64,000 bases of DNA from Variovorax sp. UMC13 (GTDB taxonomy: Bacteria > Pseudomonadota > Gammaproteobacteria > Burkholderiales > Burkholderiaceae_C): positions 1-64,000 of the forward strand of contig NZ_LZZW01000035.1 in assembly GCF_014170375.1 (NCBI RefSeq), in the 5' to 3' direction. Shown here piece after piece: positions 34,049-42,375 of the stretch. A program made the position numbers and the translations under genes. Each line of letters begins with the position of its first letter. The first letter of the stretch is position 1. Below the pieces are notes generated by a model. It made no database searches and had not been told where the DNA came from. It saw only the letters and a list, made by a program, of their open reading frames with translations.

Positions 34049-34786
34049 ATGACTCCTGACATCCCTCACCTGTGGCCGCTGATCGGCGTGGCCGTGATCA
34101 TTGCGGGCTTCATCCTGCGCTTCAATCCGATGCTGGTGGTGATCGTCACGGCCATCGTGACGGCTGCCGCCGCGGGCTTCGGCCCTATGGCCATCCTCAC
34201 GGCCATCGGCACCGGCTTCATCAAGACCCGCAACCTGCCGCTGATCATTCTTCTGCCGCTGGCGGTGATCGGCCTGCTCGAGCGCCACGGCCTGCGCCAG
34301 CATGCGCAGAACTGGATCAGCCGCATCAAATCGGCCACCGCCGGCCGCCTGCTGATCGTCTACCTGGCGGCGCGCGAACTCACGGCTGCGATCGGCCTGA
34401 CCAGCCTGGGCGGCCATCCGCAGATGGTGCGGCCGCTGCTCGCGCCGATGGCCGAGGGCGCCACCGAGACCCGCTACGGCAAGCTGCCCGAGCGCCTGCG
34501 CCACAAGCTGCGCGCCTATGCCGCGGCCACCGACAACGTGGGCCTGTTCTTCGGCGAGGACATCTTCGTGGCCTTCGGCGCCATCGTGCTGATGAGCACC
34601 TTCCTGCACGAGGCCGGCATCGACGTCGAGCCGCTGCACATCGCGCTGTGGGGCATCCCGACCGCGATCGCCGCCTTCGTGATCCATTCGTGGCGCCTGC
34701 GCCGGCTCGACCAGTCGATCGCCCGCGAGATGGCGGGCGAGCCGCAGCCGGTGGTGCCCGCCGTCGCCACGCCAGAGGGCCGCTGA
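34049..34786 (+). CDS. DUF969 subunit of putative 5-oxoproline transporter
   Basis: A 245-residue inner-membrane protein of the DUF969 family with about six hydrophobic helices (first: LWPLIGVAVIIAGFILRF). Conserved inter-helix motifs are FIKTRNLPLIILLPLAVIGLLERHGLR, LTSLGGHPQMVRPLLAPMAEGA and TDNVGLFFGEDIFVAFGAIVLM. DUF969 always pairs with DUF979, which follows 2 bp downstream. The pair is often beside pyroglutamyl-peptidase genes and is thought to import 5-oxoproline. This is known of the families, not proved here. It is first in the module behind the sigma-54 promoter. Confidence 0.88.
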   Translation: MTPDIPHLWPLIGVAVIIAGFILRFNPMLVVIVTAIVTAAAAGFGPMAILTAIGTGFIKTRNLPLIILLPLAVIGLLERHGLRQHAQNWISRIKSATAGRLLIVYLAARELTAAIGLTSLGGHPQMVRPLLAPMAEGATETRYGKLPERLRHKLRAYAAATDNVGLFFGEDIFVAFGAIVLMSTFLHEAGIDVEPLHIALWGIPTAIAAFVIHSWRLRRLDQSIAREMAGEPQPVVPAVATPEGR

Positions 34787-34788
34787 TC

Positions 34789-35745
34789 ATGGTCCTCTCG
34801 ATCCAGCACCTCTACATCCTGGTCGGCCTGATCCTCGCGGTCACGGCCGTCATGACGCTGACCGACCGGCAGCATCCCAAGCGCTACACCAGCGGCCTGT
34901 TCTGGGCGCTCTACGCGCTGGTCTTCCTGATCGGCGACAAGCTGCCGCCCGCCGTGGTCGGCGCCGGCGCCATCACGATGGCCGTGATCGCCGGCCTGCG
35001 CGGCGTCGGCGCGGGCAAGCACCGCGAGCCCACGCCGGCCCAGTACCAGGCCAGCGCCGCGCGCCTGGGCAACAAGCTGTTCATGCCCGCGCTGGCGATC
35101 CCGCTGGTCACGGTGATCGGCACCGTGCTGATGAGCAAGGTGAAGATCGGCGATGCCTTTCTGCTCGACCCCAAGAACACCACGCTGGTGAGCCTGGGCG
35201 TGGGCTGCGTCATCGCGTTGGCGCTGGCCTGCTGGCTGACGCGCGAGACGCCGGTGCAGGGCCTGCGCGAGTCGAGGCGCCTGACCGACGCGCTCGGCTG
35301 GGCCGTGGTGCTGCCGCAGATGCTGGGCATGCTGGGCCTGGTGTTCTCCGACGCGGGCGTGGGCAAGGCGGTGGCGCACATCACCACCAGCTACATCAAC
35401 ATGGACATCCGCTTCGTGGCGGTGGTGGTCTACGTGCTGGGCATGGCGCTGTTCACCATCATCATGGGCAACGGCTTCGCGGCCTTCCCGGTGATGACCG
35501 GCGGCGTGGGCGTGCCGGTGCTGGTGGGCGTGTACCACGGCGACCCGGCCGTGATGGCCGCCATCGGCATGTTCTCGGGCTACTGCGGCACGCTGATGAC
35601 GCCGATGGCGGCCAACTTCAACATCGTGCCGGCCGCGCTGCTGGAGCTGCCCGACAAGAACGCGGTGATCAAGGTGCAGGTGCCGACCGCGGCCGCGCTG
35701 CTGGTGGTCAACATCTTCCTGCTGTACTTCCTGATGTTCCGCTGA
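34789..35745 (+). CDS. DUF979 subunit of putative 5-oxoproline transporter
   Basis: A 318-residue inner-membrane protein of the DUF979 family with eight or nine hydrophobic helices. Typical parts are MVLSIQHLYILVGLILAV, LTDRQHPKRYTSGLFWALYALVFLIGD, MGNGFAAFPVMTGGVGVP and YCGTLMTPMAANFNIVPAALLELPD. The TPMAANFN motif lies in what looks like a re-entrant loop of an ion-transporter-like fold. It makes a two-gene transporter unit with DUF969. The pyroglutamyl-peptidase gene starts 10 bp after its stop. Confidence 0.88.
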   Translation: MVLSIQHLYILVGLILAVTAVMTLTDRQHPKRYTSGLFWALYALVFLIGDKLPPAVVGAGAITMAVIAGLRGVGAGKHREPTPAQYQASAARLGNKLFMPALAIPLVTVIGTVLMSKVKIGDAFLLDPKNTTLVSLGVGCVIALALACWLTRETPVQGLRESRRLTDALGWAVVLPQMLGMLGLVFSDAGVGKAVAHITTSYINMDIRFVAVVVYVLGMALFTIIMGNGFAAFPVMTGGVGVPVLVGVYHGDPAVMAAIGMFSGYCGTLMTPMAANFNIVPAALLELPDKNAVIKVQVPTAAALLVVNIFLLYFLMFR

Positions 35746-35755
35746 GGTGCCGCCC

Positions 35756-36427
35756 ATGACCCCGGTTGCCACGCCACCCCGCGTGCTCGTCGCGGGCTTC
35801 GAGCCCTTCGAGAACGATCCCGTCAACCCGGCCTGGGAGATCGCCCGCGCGCTCCACGGCTGGGCCTGCGAGGGCGCGGTGGTGCAGGCGCTGCAGCTGC
35901 CCTGCGTGTTCGGCCGCGCGATCGACACGCTCGACTCGGCGCTGGCCGGCCCCGCGCCGACCCTGGTGCTGTGCCTCGGCGCGGCCGGCGGGCGCACCGA
36001 GGTCTCGCTCGAGCGCGCGGCGCTGAACGTCGACGATGCGCGCATCCCCGACAACGCGGGCCAGCAGCCGATCGACGTCGAGGTGGTGGCCGGCGGTCCG
36101 GCCGCGTACTTCTCGACGCTGCCGATCAAGGCCATGGTGCGCGACATGCGCGCCGCGGGCCTGCCGGCGGCGGTGTCCAACACCGCCGGCACCTTCGTCT
36201 GCAACCACATCTTCTATGCGCTGATGCACCGGCTGGCGACGCAGTCCGCGCTCGCCTCCACGCGCGGCGGCTTCCTGCACGTGCCCTACCTGCCCGAGCA
36301 GGCTGCGTCCAAGCCGGGCGTGGCGAGCATGGCGCTCGGCGCCCAGGTCGAGGCCCTGCGGGTAGCGATCCGCACCGCGCTGACCGTGCGCCACGACGTG
36401 CGCGAGACCGCCGGCCGCCTGCATTGA
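35756..36427 (+). CDS. pcp: Pyroglutamyl-peptidase I
   Basis: A 223-residue cysteine peptidase that releases N-terminal pyroglutamate (5-oxoproline) from peptides. It starts VLVAGFEPFENDPVNPAWEIA and has all three catalytic elements: the Glu in GRTEVSLERAALN (near residue 83), the Cys in NTAGTFVCNHIFYALMH (near 146), and the His in GFLHVPYLPEQ (near 170). A GTG 9 bp upstream is an alternative start. Within this operon it would provide internal 5-oxoproline for PxpA-C, with the DUF969/979 pair supplying external substrate. Confidence 0.95.
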   Translation: MTPVATPPRVLVAGFEPFENDPVNPAWEIARALHGWACEGAVVQALQLPCVFGRAIDTLDSALAGPAPTLVLCLGAAGGRTEVSLERAALNVDDARIPDNAGQQPIDVEVVAGGPAAYFSTLPIKAMVRDMRAAGLPAAVSNTAGTFVCNHIFYALMHRLATQSALASTRGGFLHVPYLPEQAASKPGVASMALGAQVEALRVAIRTALTVRHDVRETAGRLH

Positions 36428-36474
36428 TGACCCCTGAGGCGCGCGCAGCCCGCGCGCCGGAGAGAGAGAACACG

Positions 36475-37239
36475 ATGAACATCGACTTGAACAGTGACCT
36501 GGGCGAGAGCCTGGGCGTGTGGCGCATGGGCGACGACGCCGCCATGCTGTCGCTGGTGAGCAGCGCCAACGTGGCCTGCGGCTTCCATGCGGGCGACCCG
36601 GCCGGCATCCTGCGCACGCTGCGCGAGGCCCAGGCGCGCGGCGTCGCGGTCGGCGCCCACGTGGCCTACCGCGACCTCGTGGGCTTCGGCCGCCGCAACA
36701 TGGACGTGGACAGCGCCGACCTGCGCGCCGACGTGATCTACCAGATCGGCGCCCTGAAGGGCCTGGCCGCCGCGGCCGGCACCACCGTGCGCTACGTGAA
36801 GCCGCACGGCGCGCTCTACAACACCATCGCCCACGACCAGCGCCAGGCGCGCGACGTGATCGCGGCGATCCGCGAAACCGATCCCACGCTGTGCCTGGTG
36901 GCGCTCGCGGGTTCGCCGCTGCTGGGCTGGGCGCGCGCCGAAGGCCTGCGCGCGGTGGCCGAAGCCTTCGCCGACCGGGCCTACACGCCCCAGGGCACGC
37001 TGGTCTCGCGGCGAGAGGCCGGCGCGGTGCTGCACGACGCCGACCTTGTGGCCGAGCGCATGCTGCGCCTGGCCACCGAGGGCGTGGTCACGGCCATCGA
37101 CGGCAGCACGGTGCGCATCGAGGCCGAGTCGGTCTGCGTGCACGGCGACAGCCCGGGCGCGGTCGAGATGGCGCGCCAGGTGCGCGCGCGGCTCGCGCAG
37201 GCGAGCGTGCACATCCGCTCCTTCGTGGACGCCGCATGA
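36475..37239 (+). CDS. pxpA: 5-Oxoprolinase subunit PxpA (LamB/YcsF family)
   Basis: A 254-residue LamB/YcsF protein. Family signatures are IDLNSDLGESLGVWRMGDDAAML at the start, SANVACGFHAGDP near residue 33, HVAYRDLVGFGRRNM and VKPHGALYN near residue 105. In Bacillus subtilis PxpA works with PxpB and PxpC as an ATP-dependent 5-oxoprolinase, opening 5-oxoproline to glutamate. Its stop overlaps the PxpB-PxpC start by ATGA, so translation is coupled. It follows pcp by 47 bp. Confidence 0.94.
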   Translation: MNIDLNSDLGESLGVWRMGDDAAMLSLVSSANVACGFHAGDPAGILRTLREAQARGVAVGAHVAYRDLVGFGRRNMDVDSADLRADVIYQIGALKGLAAAAGTTVRYVKPHGALYNTIAHDQRQARDVIAAIRETDPTLCLVALAGSPLLGWARAEGLRAVAEAFADRAYTPQGTLVSRREAGAVLHDADLVAERMLRLATEGVVTAIDGSTVRIEAESVCVHGDSPGAVEMARQVRARLAQASVHIRSFVDAA

Positions 37240-38807
37240 CGATGCGCTTCCTGCCGGTCAACCTGAACGCGCTGCTGGTCGAGCTCGACGACCTGCCGCA
37301 GACGCTGGCGCTGCTGGCCTCGCTGCGCGCCGAACCCATCGCGGGCATCGAGGAGCTGGTGCCCGCGGCGCGCACGCTGCTGGTCAGCTTCCGGCCGGCG
37401 GCGATCGCGGCCGACGAACTCCGGCGGCGCATCGGCCAGCGCCGGCTCGACGCCCGCGAGACGCGCGTCGACAAGCGCATCGAGATCCCGGTGCGCTACG
37501 ACGGCGAGGACCTCGCCGAAGTCGCCGCGCTGCTGGGCACCACGCCCGAGGACGTGGTGCGCCGCCACACGGGCAGCGACTACACCGTGGCCTTCACCGG
37601 CTTCGCGCCCGGCTTCGCCTACCTCTCGGGCGGCGACCCGAGCCTGGACGTGCCGCGCCGCCAGGTGCCGCGCACGCGCATCCCGGCCGGCGCGGTGGGC
37701 CTGGCGGGCCGCTTCAGCGGCGTCTATCCGCAGGCCAGCCCGGGTGGCTGGCAGATCCTCGGCATCACCGATGCGCCGATGTGGGACCTGTCGCGCGCGC
37801 AGCCGGCCCTGCTGCAGCCCGGCGACACGGTGCGCTTCGTGGATGTCACGGCGCAGCCGCGCGTGGCGACCGTGGCCGTGGCCGCCGCCGCGCCCGCCCG
37901 CCCTGTGGCGTCGAAGGGCAGCGCCCTCGAGATCCGCGCCCCCGGCCTGCAGGCGCTGCTGCAGGATCGCGGCCGCCATGGCCAGGCCGGGCAGGGCGTG
38001 TCCGCGTCGGGCGCGATGGACCAGCGCTCGCTGCAGGCCGCCAACCGGCTGGTGGGCAACGCCTCGGACATGGCCTGCCTGGAGATCGCCTACGGCGGCT
38101 TCCAGCTGGTCTGCCGCGGCGATGCGGTGATCGCCATCACCGGCGCCGACGGACCGGTCACCTTGACGCGTGCCGACGGGGCCGGCGGGCCGCTGCCGCG
38201 CTGGCAGCCGATCGCGCTGGCCGAGGGCGACCTGCTCGCGCTGGGCGAGCCGCGCGCCGGCATCCGCAGCTACCTGGCGGTGCGCGGCGGCTTCGACCTG
38301 GCACCGGTGCTCGGCAGCCTGTCGACCGACACGCTGGCGCGCGTCGGCCCGCCGGCCCTGGCCGCGGGCGATGTGCTGCCGGTGCGCGCGGTGGCCGCGG
38401 GCGCGGTGGTCGGCGCGGCCGAGACGCCACCCGCCGACCTGCCGACGGTGCAGGAAGAGGTCGTGCTCGACATCGTGCTGGGCCCGCGCACCGACTGGTT
38501 CACGCCCGACGCGCTCGCGTTGCTGTGCAGCCAGTCGTGGGCCGTCACGCCGCAATCGAACCGCGTCGGCATCCGGCTCGCGGGCGAGGTGCCGCTGGCG
38601 CGCGCCCACCACGCCGAGCTGCCCAGCGAGGGCACGGCCTACGGCGCGCTCCAGGTGCCGCCCAGCGGCCAGCCGGTGCTGTTCCTGGCCGACCACCCGC
38701 TGACCGGCGGCTACCCCGTGATCGCCTGCGTCGCGACCCACCACCTCGATCGCGCGGGCCAGATCCCGGTGGGCGCGCGCATCCGCTTCCACCCGATCGC
38801 CTCCTGA
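37236..38807 (+). CDS. 5-Oxoprolinase PxpB-PxpC fusion protein (KipI-KipA domains)
   Basis: A 523-residue fusion. Residues 1-220 are the PxpB/KipI (AHS1) domain, ending with FTGFAPGFAYLSGGDPSLDVPRRQVPRTRIPAGAVGLAG and YPQASPGGWQILG. Residues about 228-523 are the PxpC/KipA (AHS2) domain, beginning LEIRAPGLQALLQDRGRHGQAGQGVSASGAMD with SNRVGIRLAG and DHPLTGGYPVIA later. In most bacteria these are two genes. The same two domains make up the carboxyltransferase part of urea carboxylase, which matters because a BC-BCCP fusion follows 11 bp downstream. The start could also be the ATG at 37242. Confidence 0.93.
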   Translation: MTMRFLPVNLNALLVELDDLPQTLALLASLRAEPIAGIEELVPAARTLLVSFRPAAIAADELRRRIGQRRLDARETRVDKRIEIPVRYDGEDLAEVAALLGTTPEDVVRRHTGSDYTVAFTGFAPGFAYLSGGDPSLDVPRRQVPRTRIPAGAVGLAGRFSGVYPQASPGGWQILGITDAPMWDLSRAQPALLQPGDTVRFVDVTAQPRVATVAVAAAAPARPVASKGSALEIRAPGLQALLQDRGRHGQAGQGVSASGAMDQRSLQAANRLVGNASDMACLEIAYGGFQLVCRGDAVIAITGADGPVTLTRADGAGGPLPRWQPIALAEGDLLALGEPRAGIRSYLAVRGGFDLAPVLGSLSTDTLARVGPPALAAGDVLPVRAVAAGAVVGAAETPPADLPTVQEEVVLDIVLGPRTDWFTPDALALLCSQSWAVTPQSNRVGIRLAGEVPLARAHHAELPSEGTAYGALQVPPSGQPVLFLADHPLTGGYPVIACVATHHLDRAGQIPVGARIRFHPIAS

Positions 38808-38818
38808 GAGTCCTCCAG

Positions 38819-40546
38819 ATGAAAAAACTCCTGATCGCCAACCGCGGCGAAATCGCGGTGCGCATCGTGCGCGCCTGTGCCGACCACGGCGTGACATCGG
38901 TCGCGGTCTATGCCGACGCCGACCTGAACGCGATGCATGTGCGCATGGCCGACGAGGCCTACGGGCTCGAGGGCGACAAGCCCGCCGACACCTACCTGAA
39001 CATCGCCAAGCTGCTGGCGGTCGCGCAGCGCAGCGGCGCCGACGCGGTGCACCCGGGCTATGGCTTCCTGTCGGAAAGCGCGGCCTTCGCGCAGGCCGTG
39101 ATCGACGCCGGCCTGACCTGGGTCGGCCCCTCGCCGGCCGCGATCGCGATGCTGGGCGACAAGGTGCAGGCGCGCAAGCTCGCGCTGCAGGTCGGCGCGC
39201 CGCTGGTGGCGGGCACGGCCGACCCGGTGACGAGCGCCGCCGAGGTGCGGGCCTTCGCCGAGCGGCACGGCCTGCCGGTCGCGATCAAGGCGGCCTTCGG
39301 CGGCGGCGGCCGCGGCATCAAGGTGGCCTGGCGGCTCGACGAGATCGAGGGCCTCTACGAATCGGCGGTGCGCGAGGCCGTGACCGCCTTCGGCCGCGGC
39401 GAGTGCTACGTCGAGCAGTTCCTCGACCGCCCGCGCCACGTCGAGGCCCAGGTGCTGGCCGACACGCACGGCCACGTGGTGGTGGTCGGCACGCGTGACT
39501 GCTCGCTGCAGCGGCGCAACCAGAAGCTGGTGGAGGAGGCGCCCGCGCCCTTCCTGAGCGACGAACAGCGCGCGCGCATCCATCGGTCGGCGCGCGACAT
39601 CTGCGCCGCGGCCGGCTACACCGGCGCGGGCACGGTCGAGTTCATGCTGAGCGCGAGCGGCGCGATCTCCTTCCTCGAGGTCAACACGCGGCTGCAGGTC
39701 GAGCATCCGGTGACCGAGGAAACCACGGGCCTCGACCTGGTGATCGAGCAGCTGCGCATCGCCGACGGCCTGCCGCTGTCGATCACCGAGACGCCGGTGC
39801 CGCGCGGCCATGCCTTCGAGTTCCGCATCAACGCCGAGGACGTGGGCCGCGGCTTCCTGCCTTCGCCGGGCCCGGTCAAGGTCTTCGACGCACCCTCGGG
39901 CCCGGGCGTGCGCGTGGACACGGGCGTCGATGCGGGTTCGCAGGTGCCGGGCAGCTTCGACTCGCTGATGGCCAAGCTGATCGTCAGCGGCGCCACGCGC
40001 GAACAGGCCATCGCACGGGCGCGCCGTGCGCTCAAGGAATTCCGCATCGAGGGCCTGCCCACGGTGCTGCCCTTCCACCGCGCGGCGATGGCGCATCCGG
40101 ACTTCGTCTCGGCCGATGCCTTCAAGGTGCACACGCGCTGGATCGAGACCGACTTCGCCAACGGCGAGGCCGCGGCCCTGCGTCCCGACCCGCTGCCCGA
40201 CACCGCGCTGCTGCGCACCGCGATCGAGGTCGACGGCCGGCGCCTGGCGCTGGGCCTGCCGGCGGTGCTGCTGAGCGGCCTGGCGTCGGTGGCGTGCGGG
40301 CCGGGCATCGCGCCGGCCGAGGCGCGCGTGGCCGACGCCGCGGCGCTGGCCGCACCGGTGTCGGGCACGCTGCAGGGCTGGAAGGTGGCCGACGGCGACA
40401 CGGTGGCGCAGGGCGCGGTCGTGGCCGTGATGGAGGCGATGAAGATGGAGATGCAGGTGGTCGCGCACCGCGCCGGCCGCATCGCCTTCGCGGCCGCGGC
40501 GGGCGAGGCGGTGGCGGCGGGCGCGGTGCTCGCGGCCATCGGCTGA
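38819..40546 (+). CDS. Biotin carboxylase-BCCP fusion protein
   Basis: A 575-residue biotin-dependent carboxylase component. Residues 1-445 are a biotin carboxylase: KKLLIANRGEIAVRIVRAC, HPGYGFLSESA, the ATP-grasp glycine loop GGGGRGI, EQFLDRPRHVEAQVLAD, EVNTRLQVEHPVTEETTGLDLV. Residues about 505-575 are a biotinyl carrier domain with VMEAMKMEM, the biotinyl lysine being K542. No acyl-CoA carboxyltransferase (AccA/D or PccB type) is nearby. The gene sits 11 bp behind the PxpB-PxpC fusion, so it most likely works with it rather than in fatty-acid synthesis. Confidence 0.92.
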   Translation: MKKLLIANRGEIAVRIVRACADHGVTSVAVYADADLNAMHVRMADEAYGLEGDKPADTYLNIAKLLAVAQRSGADAVHPGYGFLSESAAFAQAVIDAGLTWVGPSPAAIAMLGDKVQARKLALQVGAPLVAGTADPVTSAAEVRAFAERHGLPVAIKAAFGGGGRGIKVAWRLDEIEGLYESAVREAVTAFGRGECYVEQFLDRPRHVEAQVLADTHGHVVVVGTRDCSLQRRNQKLVEEAPAPFLSDEQRARIHRSARDICAAAGYTGAGTVEFMLSASGAISFLEVNTRLQVEHPVTEETTGLDLVIEQLRIADGLPLSITETPVPRGHAFEFRINAEDVGRGFLPSPGPVKVFDAPSGPGVRVDTGVDAGSQVPGSFDSLMAKLIVSGATREQAIARARRALKEFRIEGLPTVLPFHRAAMAHPDFVSADAFKVHTRWIETDFANGEAAALRPDPLPDTALLRTAIEVDGRRLALGLPAVLLSGLASVACGPGIAPAEARVADAAALAAPVSGTLQGWKVADGDTVAQGAVVAVMEAMKMEMQVVAHRAGRIAFAAAAGEAVAAGAVLAAIG

Positions 40547-40597
40547 GCGGCCGGCCGCGGGTTCTCGTAGACCCCCGGCCCGGGCGGGTCGGGGCCC

Positions 40598-40618
40598 CTT
40601 GCGCATAATTGACGCAAG
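40598..40618. promoter_or_regulatory. Inverted repeat CTTGCG-N9-CGCAAG at the oxyR start
   Basis: Perfect 6-bp arms flank CATAATTGA, which contains a -10-like CATAAT. The repeat ends 2 bp before the oxyR ATG. It could be a binding site for LysR-type autoregulation, though it is not the OxyR consensus. If CATAAT is the -10 box, the mRNA would have almost no leader. Confidence 0.4.
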
Positions 40619-40620
40619 CT

Positions 40621-41586
40621 ATGACTCTCACCGAACTCAAATACATCGTCGCAGTGGCGCGCGAGCGGCACTTCGGCAAGGCGGCAGAGGCCTGCTACGT
40701 TTCCCAGCCGACGCTGTCGGTGGCCATCAAGAAGCTCGAGGACGAACTCGAGGTGAAGCTGTTCGAGCGCAGCGCGGGCGAGGTCACGGTCACGCCGCTG
40801 GGCGAGCAGATCGTGCAGCAGGCGCAGAGCGTGCTCGACCAGGCGGCCAGCATCAAGGAGATCGCCAAGCGCGGCAAGGACCCGTTGGCGGGCGCGCTGA
40901 ACCTCGGCATCATCTACACCATCGGCCCCTACCTGCTGCCCGACCTGGTGCGCCAGAACATCGCGCGCACGCCGCAGATGCCGCTGATGCTGCAGGAGAA
41001 CTTCACCGTCAAGCTGCTGGAGATGCTGCGCGCCGGCGAGATCGACTGCGCCATCATGGCCGAGCCCTTTCCCGACACCGGCCTGGCCATCGCCGCGCTC
41101 TACGACGAGCCCTTCGTCGCGGTGCTGCCGGTGAACCATCCGCTGGCGGCCAACGAGTCGATCAGTTCGGACGAGCTCAAGAACGAGACCATGCTGCTGC
41201 TGGGCGCGGGCCATTGCTTCCGCGACCACGTGCTCGAGGTCTGTCCCGAGTTCGCGCGCTTCTCGAGCAACGCCGAGGGCATTCGCAAGAGCTTCGAGGG
41301 CTCCTCGCTCGAGACCATCAAGCACATGGTGGCCTCGGGCATGGGCGTGACGCTGGTGCCGCGGCTGTCGGTGCCGGCCGAGGCGCTCAAGCCCAAGGCC
41401 AAGGGCCGCAAGGAGCCCGAGCAGATCGTGCGCTACCTGCCGGTGCGCGACGGCGAAGGGCGCGAGCCGCCGACGCGCCGCGTGGTGCTGGCCTGGCGCC
41501 GCAGCTTCACCCGATACGAGGCGATCGCGGCGCTGCGCAATGCGATCTATGCGTGCGAGCTGCCGGGCGTGAAGCGGCTCTCCTGA
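40621..41586 (+). CDS. oxyR: Hydrogen-peroxide-sensing regulator OxyR
   Basis: A 321-residue LysR-family regulator. The HTH reads MTLTELKYIVAVARERHFGKAAEACYVSQPTLSVAIKKLEDEL. The redox switch of OxyR is present with exact E. coli numbering: C199 in GAGHCFRDH and C208 in LEVCPEF form the disulfide on peroxide exposure. A Thr/Ser-rich peroxide pocket (YTIGPYLLPDL) is also typical. It is followed 107 bp later by dps, a usual OxyR target. A TTG 12 bp upstream is in frame, but the ATG fits the family start. Confidence 0.93.
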   Translation: MTLTELKYIVAVARERHFGKAAEACYVSQPTLSVAIKKLEDELEVKLFERSAGEVTVTPLGEQIVQQAQSVLDQAASIKEIAKRGKDPLAGALNLGIIYTIGPYLLPDLVRQNIARTPQMPLMLQENFTVKLLEMLRAGEIDCAIMAEPFPDTGLAIAALYDEPFVAVLPVNHPLAANESISSDELKNETMLLLGAGHCFRDHVLEVCPEFARFSSNAEGIRKSFEGSSLETIKHMVASGMGVTLVPRLSVPAEALKPKAKGRKEPEQIVRYLPVRDGEGREPPTRRVVLAWRRSFTRYEAIAALRNAIYACELPGVKRLS

Positions 41587-41693
41587 GGCCGCGGCCAATG
41601 GCTGCGATAGAGTCTCGCTGTTGCGACAGGGCCGGCCGGCCTCTACAGTCGTCCCGTCGTCCGTACACCATCCACCGTCAACGAGGAATCGCC

Positions 41694-42305
41694 ATGGCCA
41701 AAGCACCGAGCAACAACAAATCCCCCAAGAAGGCGAAGCCGCTGGTCGCGGGCGCGCCCGCGGCCGGCGCCGGCAAGGTGCCGACCAAGGGCGACGCCCA
41801 GGTCGCGCAGGAATCGGGCAGCCGCAACGCACCGATCATCAACATCGGCATCGAACGCCAGGACCGCGCGGCCATCGCCGAAGGCCTGAGCCGCGTGCTG
41901 GCCGACACCTACACGCTCTACCTCACGACCCACAACTTCCACTGGAACGTGACCGGCCCGCACTTCAACTCGCTGCACGCGATGTTCATGGGCCAGTACA
42001 CCGAGCTCTGGAACTCGACCGACGTGATCGCCGAGCGCATCCGCGCGCTGGGCCACTACGCGCCGGGGTCGTACGCCGAGTTCAGCAAGATCGCCACCGT
42101 GCCCGACGTGCCGCAGACGCCGCCCAAGGCGATGGAGATGGTGCGCATCCTGGTCAAGGGCCACGAGACCGTGTCGCGCATCGCGCGCGAGTTCATCCCG
42201 GTGGCCGAGGAAGCCGGCGACGATCCGACGGCCGACATGCTGACCGCGCGCTGCACGGTGCACGACCAGACGGCCTGGATGCTGCGCTCGCTGCTGGAAG
42301 AATAA
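41694..42305 (+). CDS. dps: Dps-family ferritin-like DNA-protecting protein
   Basis: A 203-residue Dps protein that oxidises Fe(II) with H2O2, stores iron and protects DNA. The ferroxidase ligands are in YLTTHNFHWNVTGPHFNSLHAMFMGQYTELWNSTDVIAERI (H, H, D, E at the dodecamer interface). The first ~47 residues form an unusually long Lys/Ala/Pro-rich tail (NNKSPKKAKPLVAGAPAAGAGKV) expected to bind DNA in place of the short lysine tail of E. coli Dps. It lies behind oxyR, suggesting OxyR control. A terminator follows its stop codon. Confidence 0.94.
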   Translation: MAKAPSNNKSPKKAKPLVAGAPAAGAGKVPTKGDAQVAQESGSRNAPIINIGIERQDRAAIAEGLSRVLADTYTLYLTTHNFHWNVTGPHFNSLHAMFMGQYTELWNSTDVIAERIRALGHYAPGSYAEFSKIATVPDVPQTPPKAMEMVRILVKGHETVSRIAREFIPVAEEAGDDPTADMLTARCTVHDQTAWMLRSLLEE

Positions 42306-42339
42306 GCAGGCGGCACCGGCCCTGCGGGGCCCGGACCGG

Positions 42340-42366
42340 GAGCGGCACAATGGCCGCTCTTTTTTT
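42340..42366 (+). terminator. Intrinsic terminator after dps
   Basis: Stem GAGCGGC / GCCGCTC with loop ACAATG, followed by seven T. It lies 34 bp past the dps stop and 10 bp before the ubiA start, so it separates the two. Confidence 0.85.
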
Positions 42367-42375
42367 GTCCGCCGA

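Noticed and set aside
36981..40606. Long minus-strand frames opposite pxpB-pxpC and the biotin carboxylase gene
   Set aside because: Shadow frames of the high-GC plus-strand genes, which carry all family motifs.
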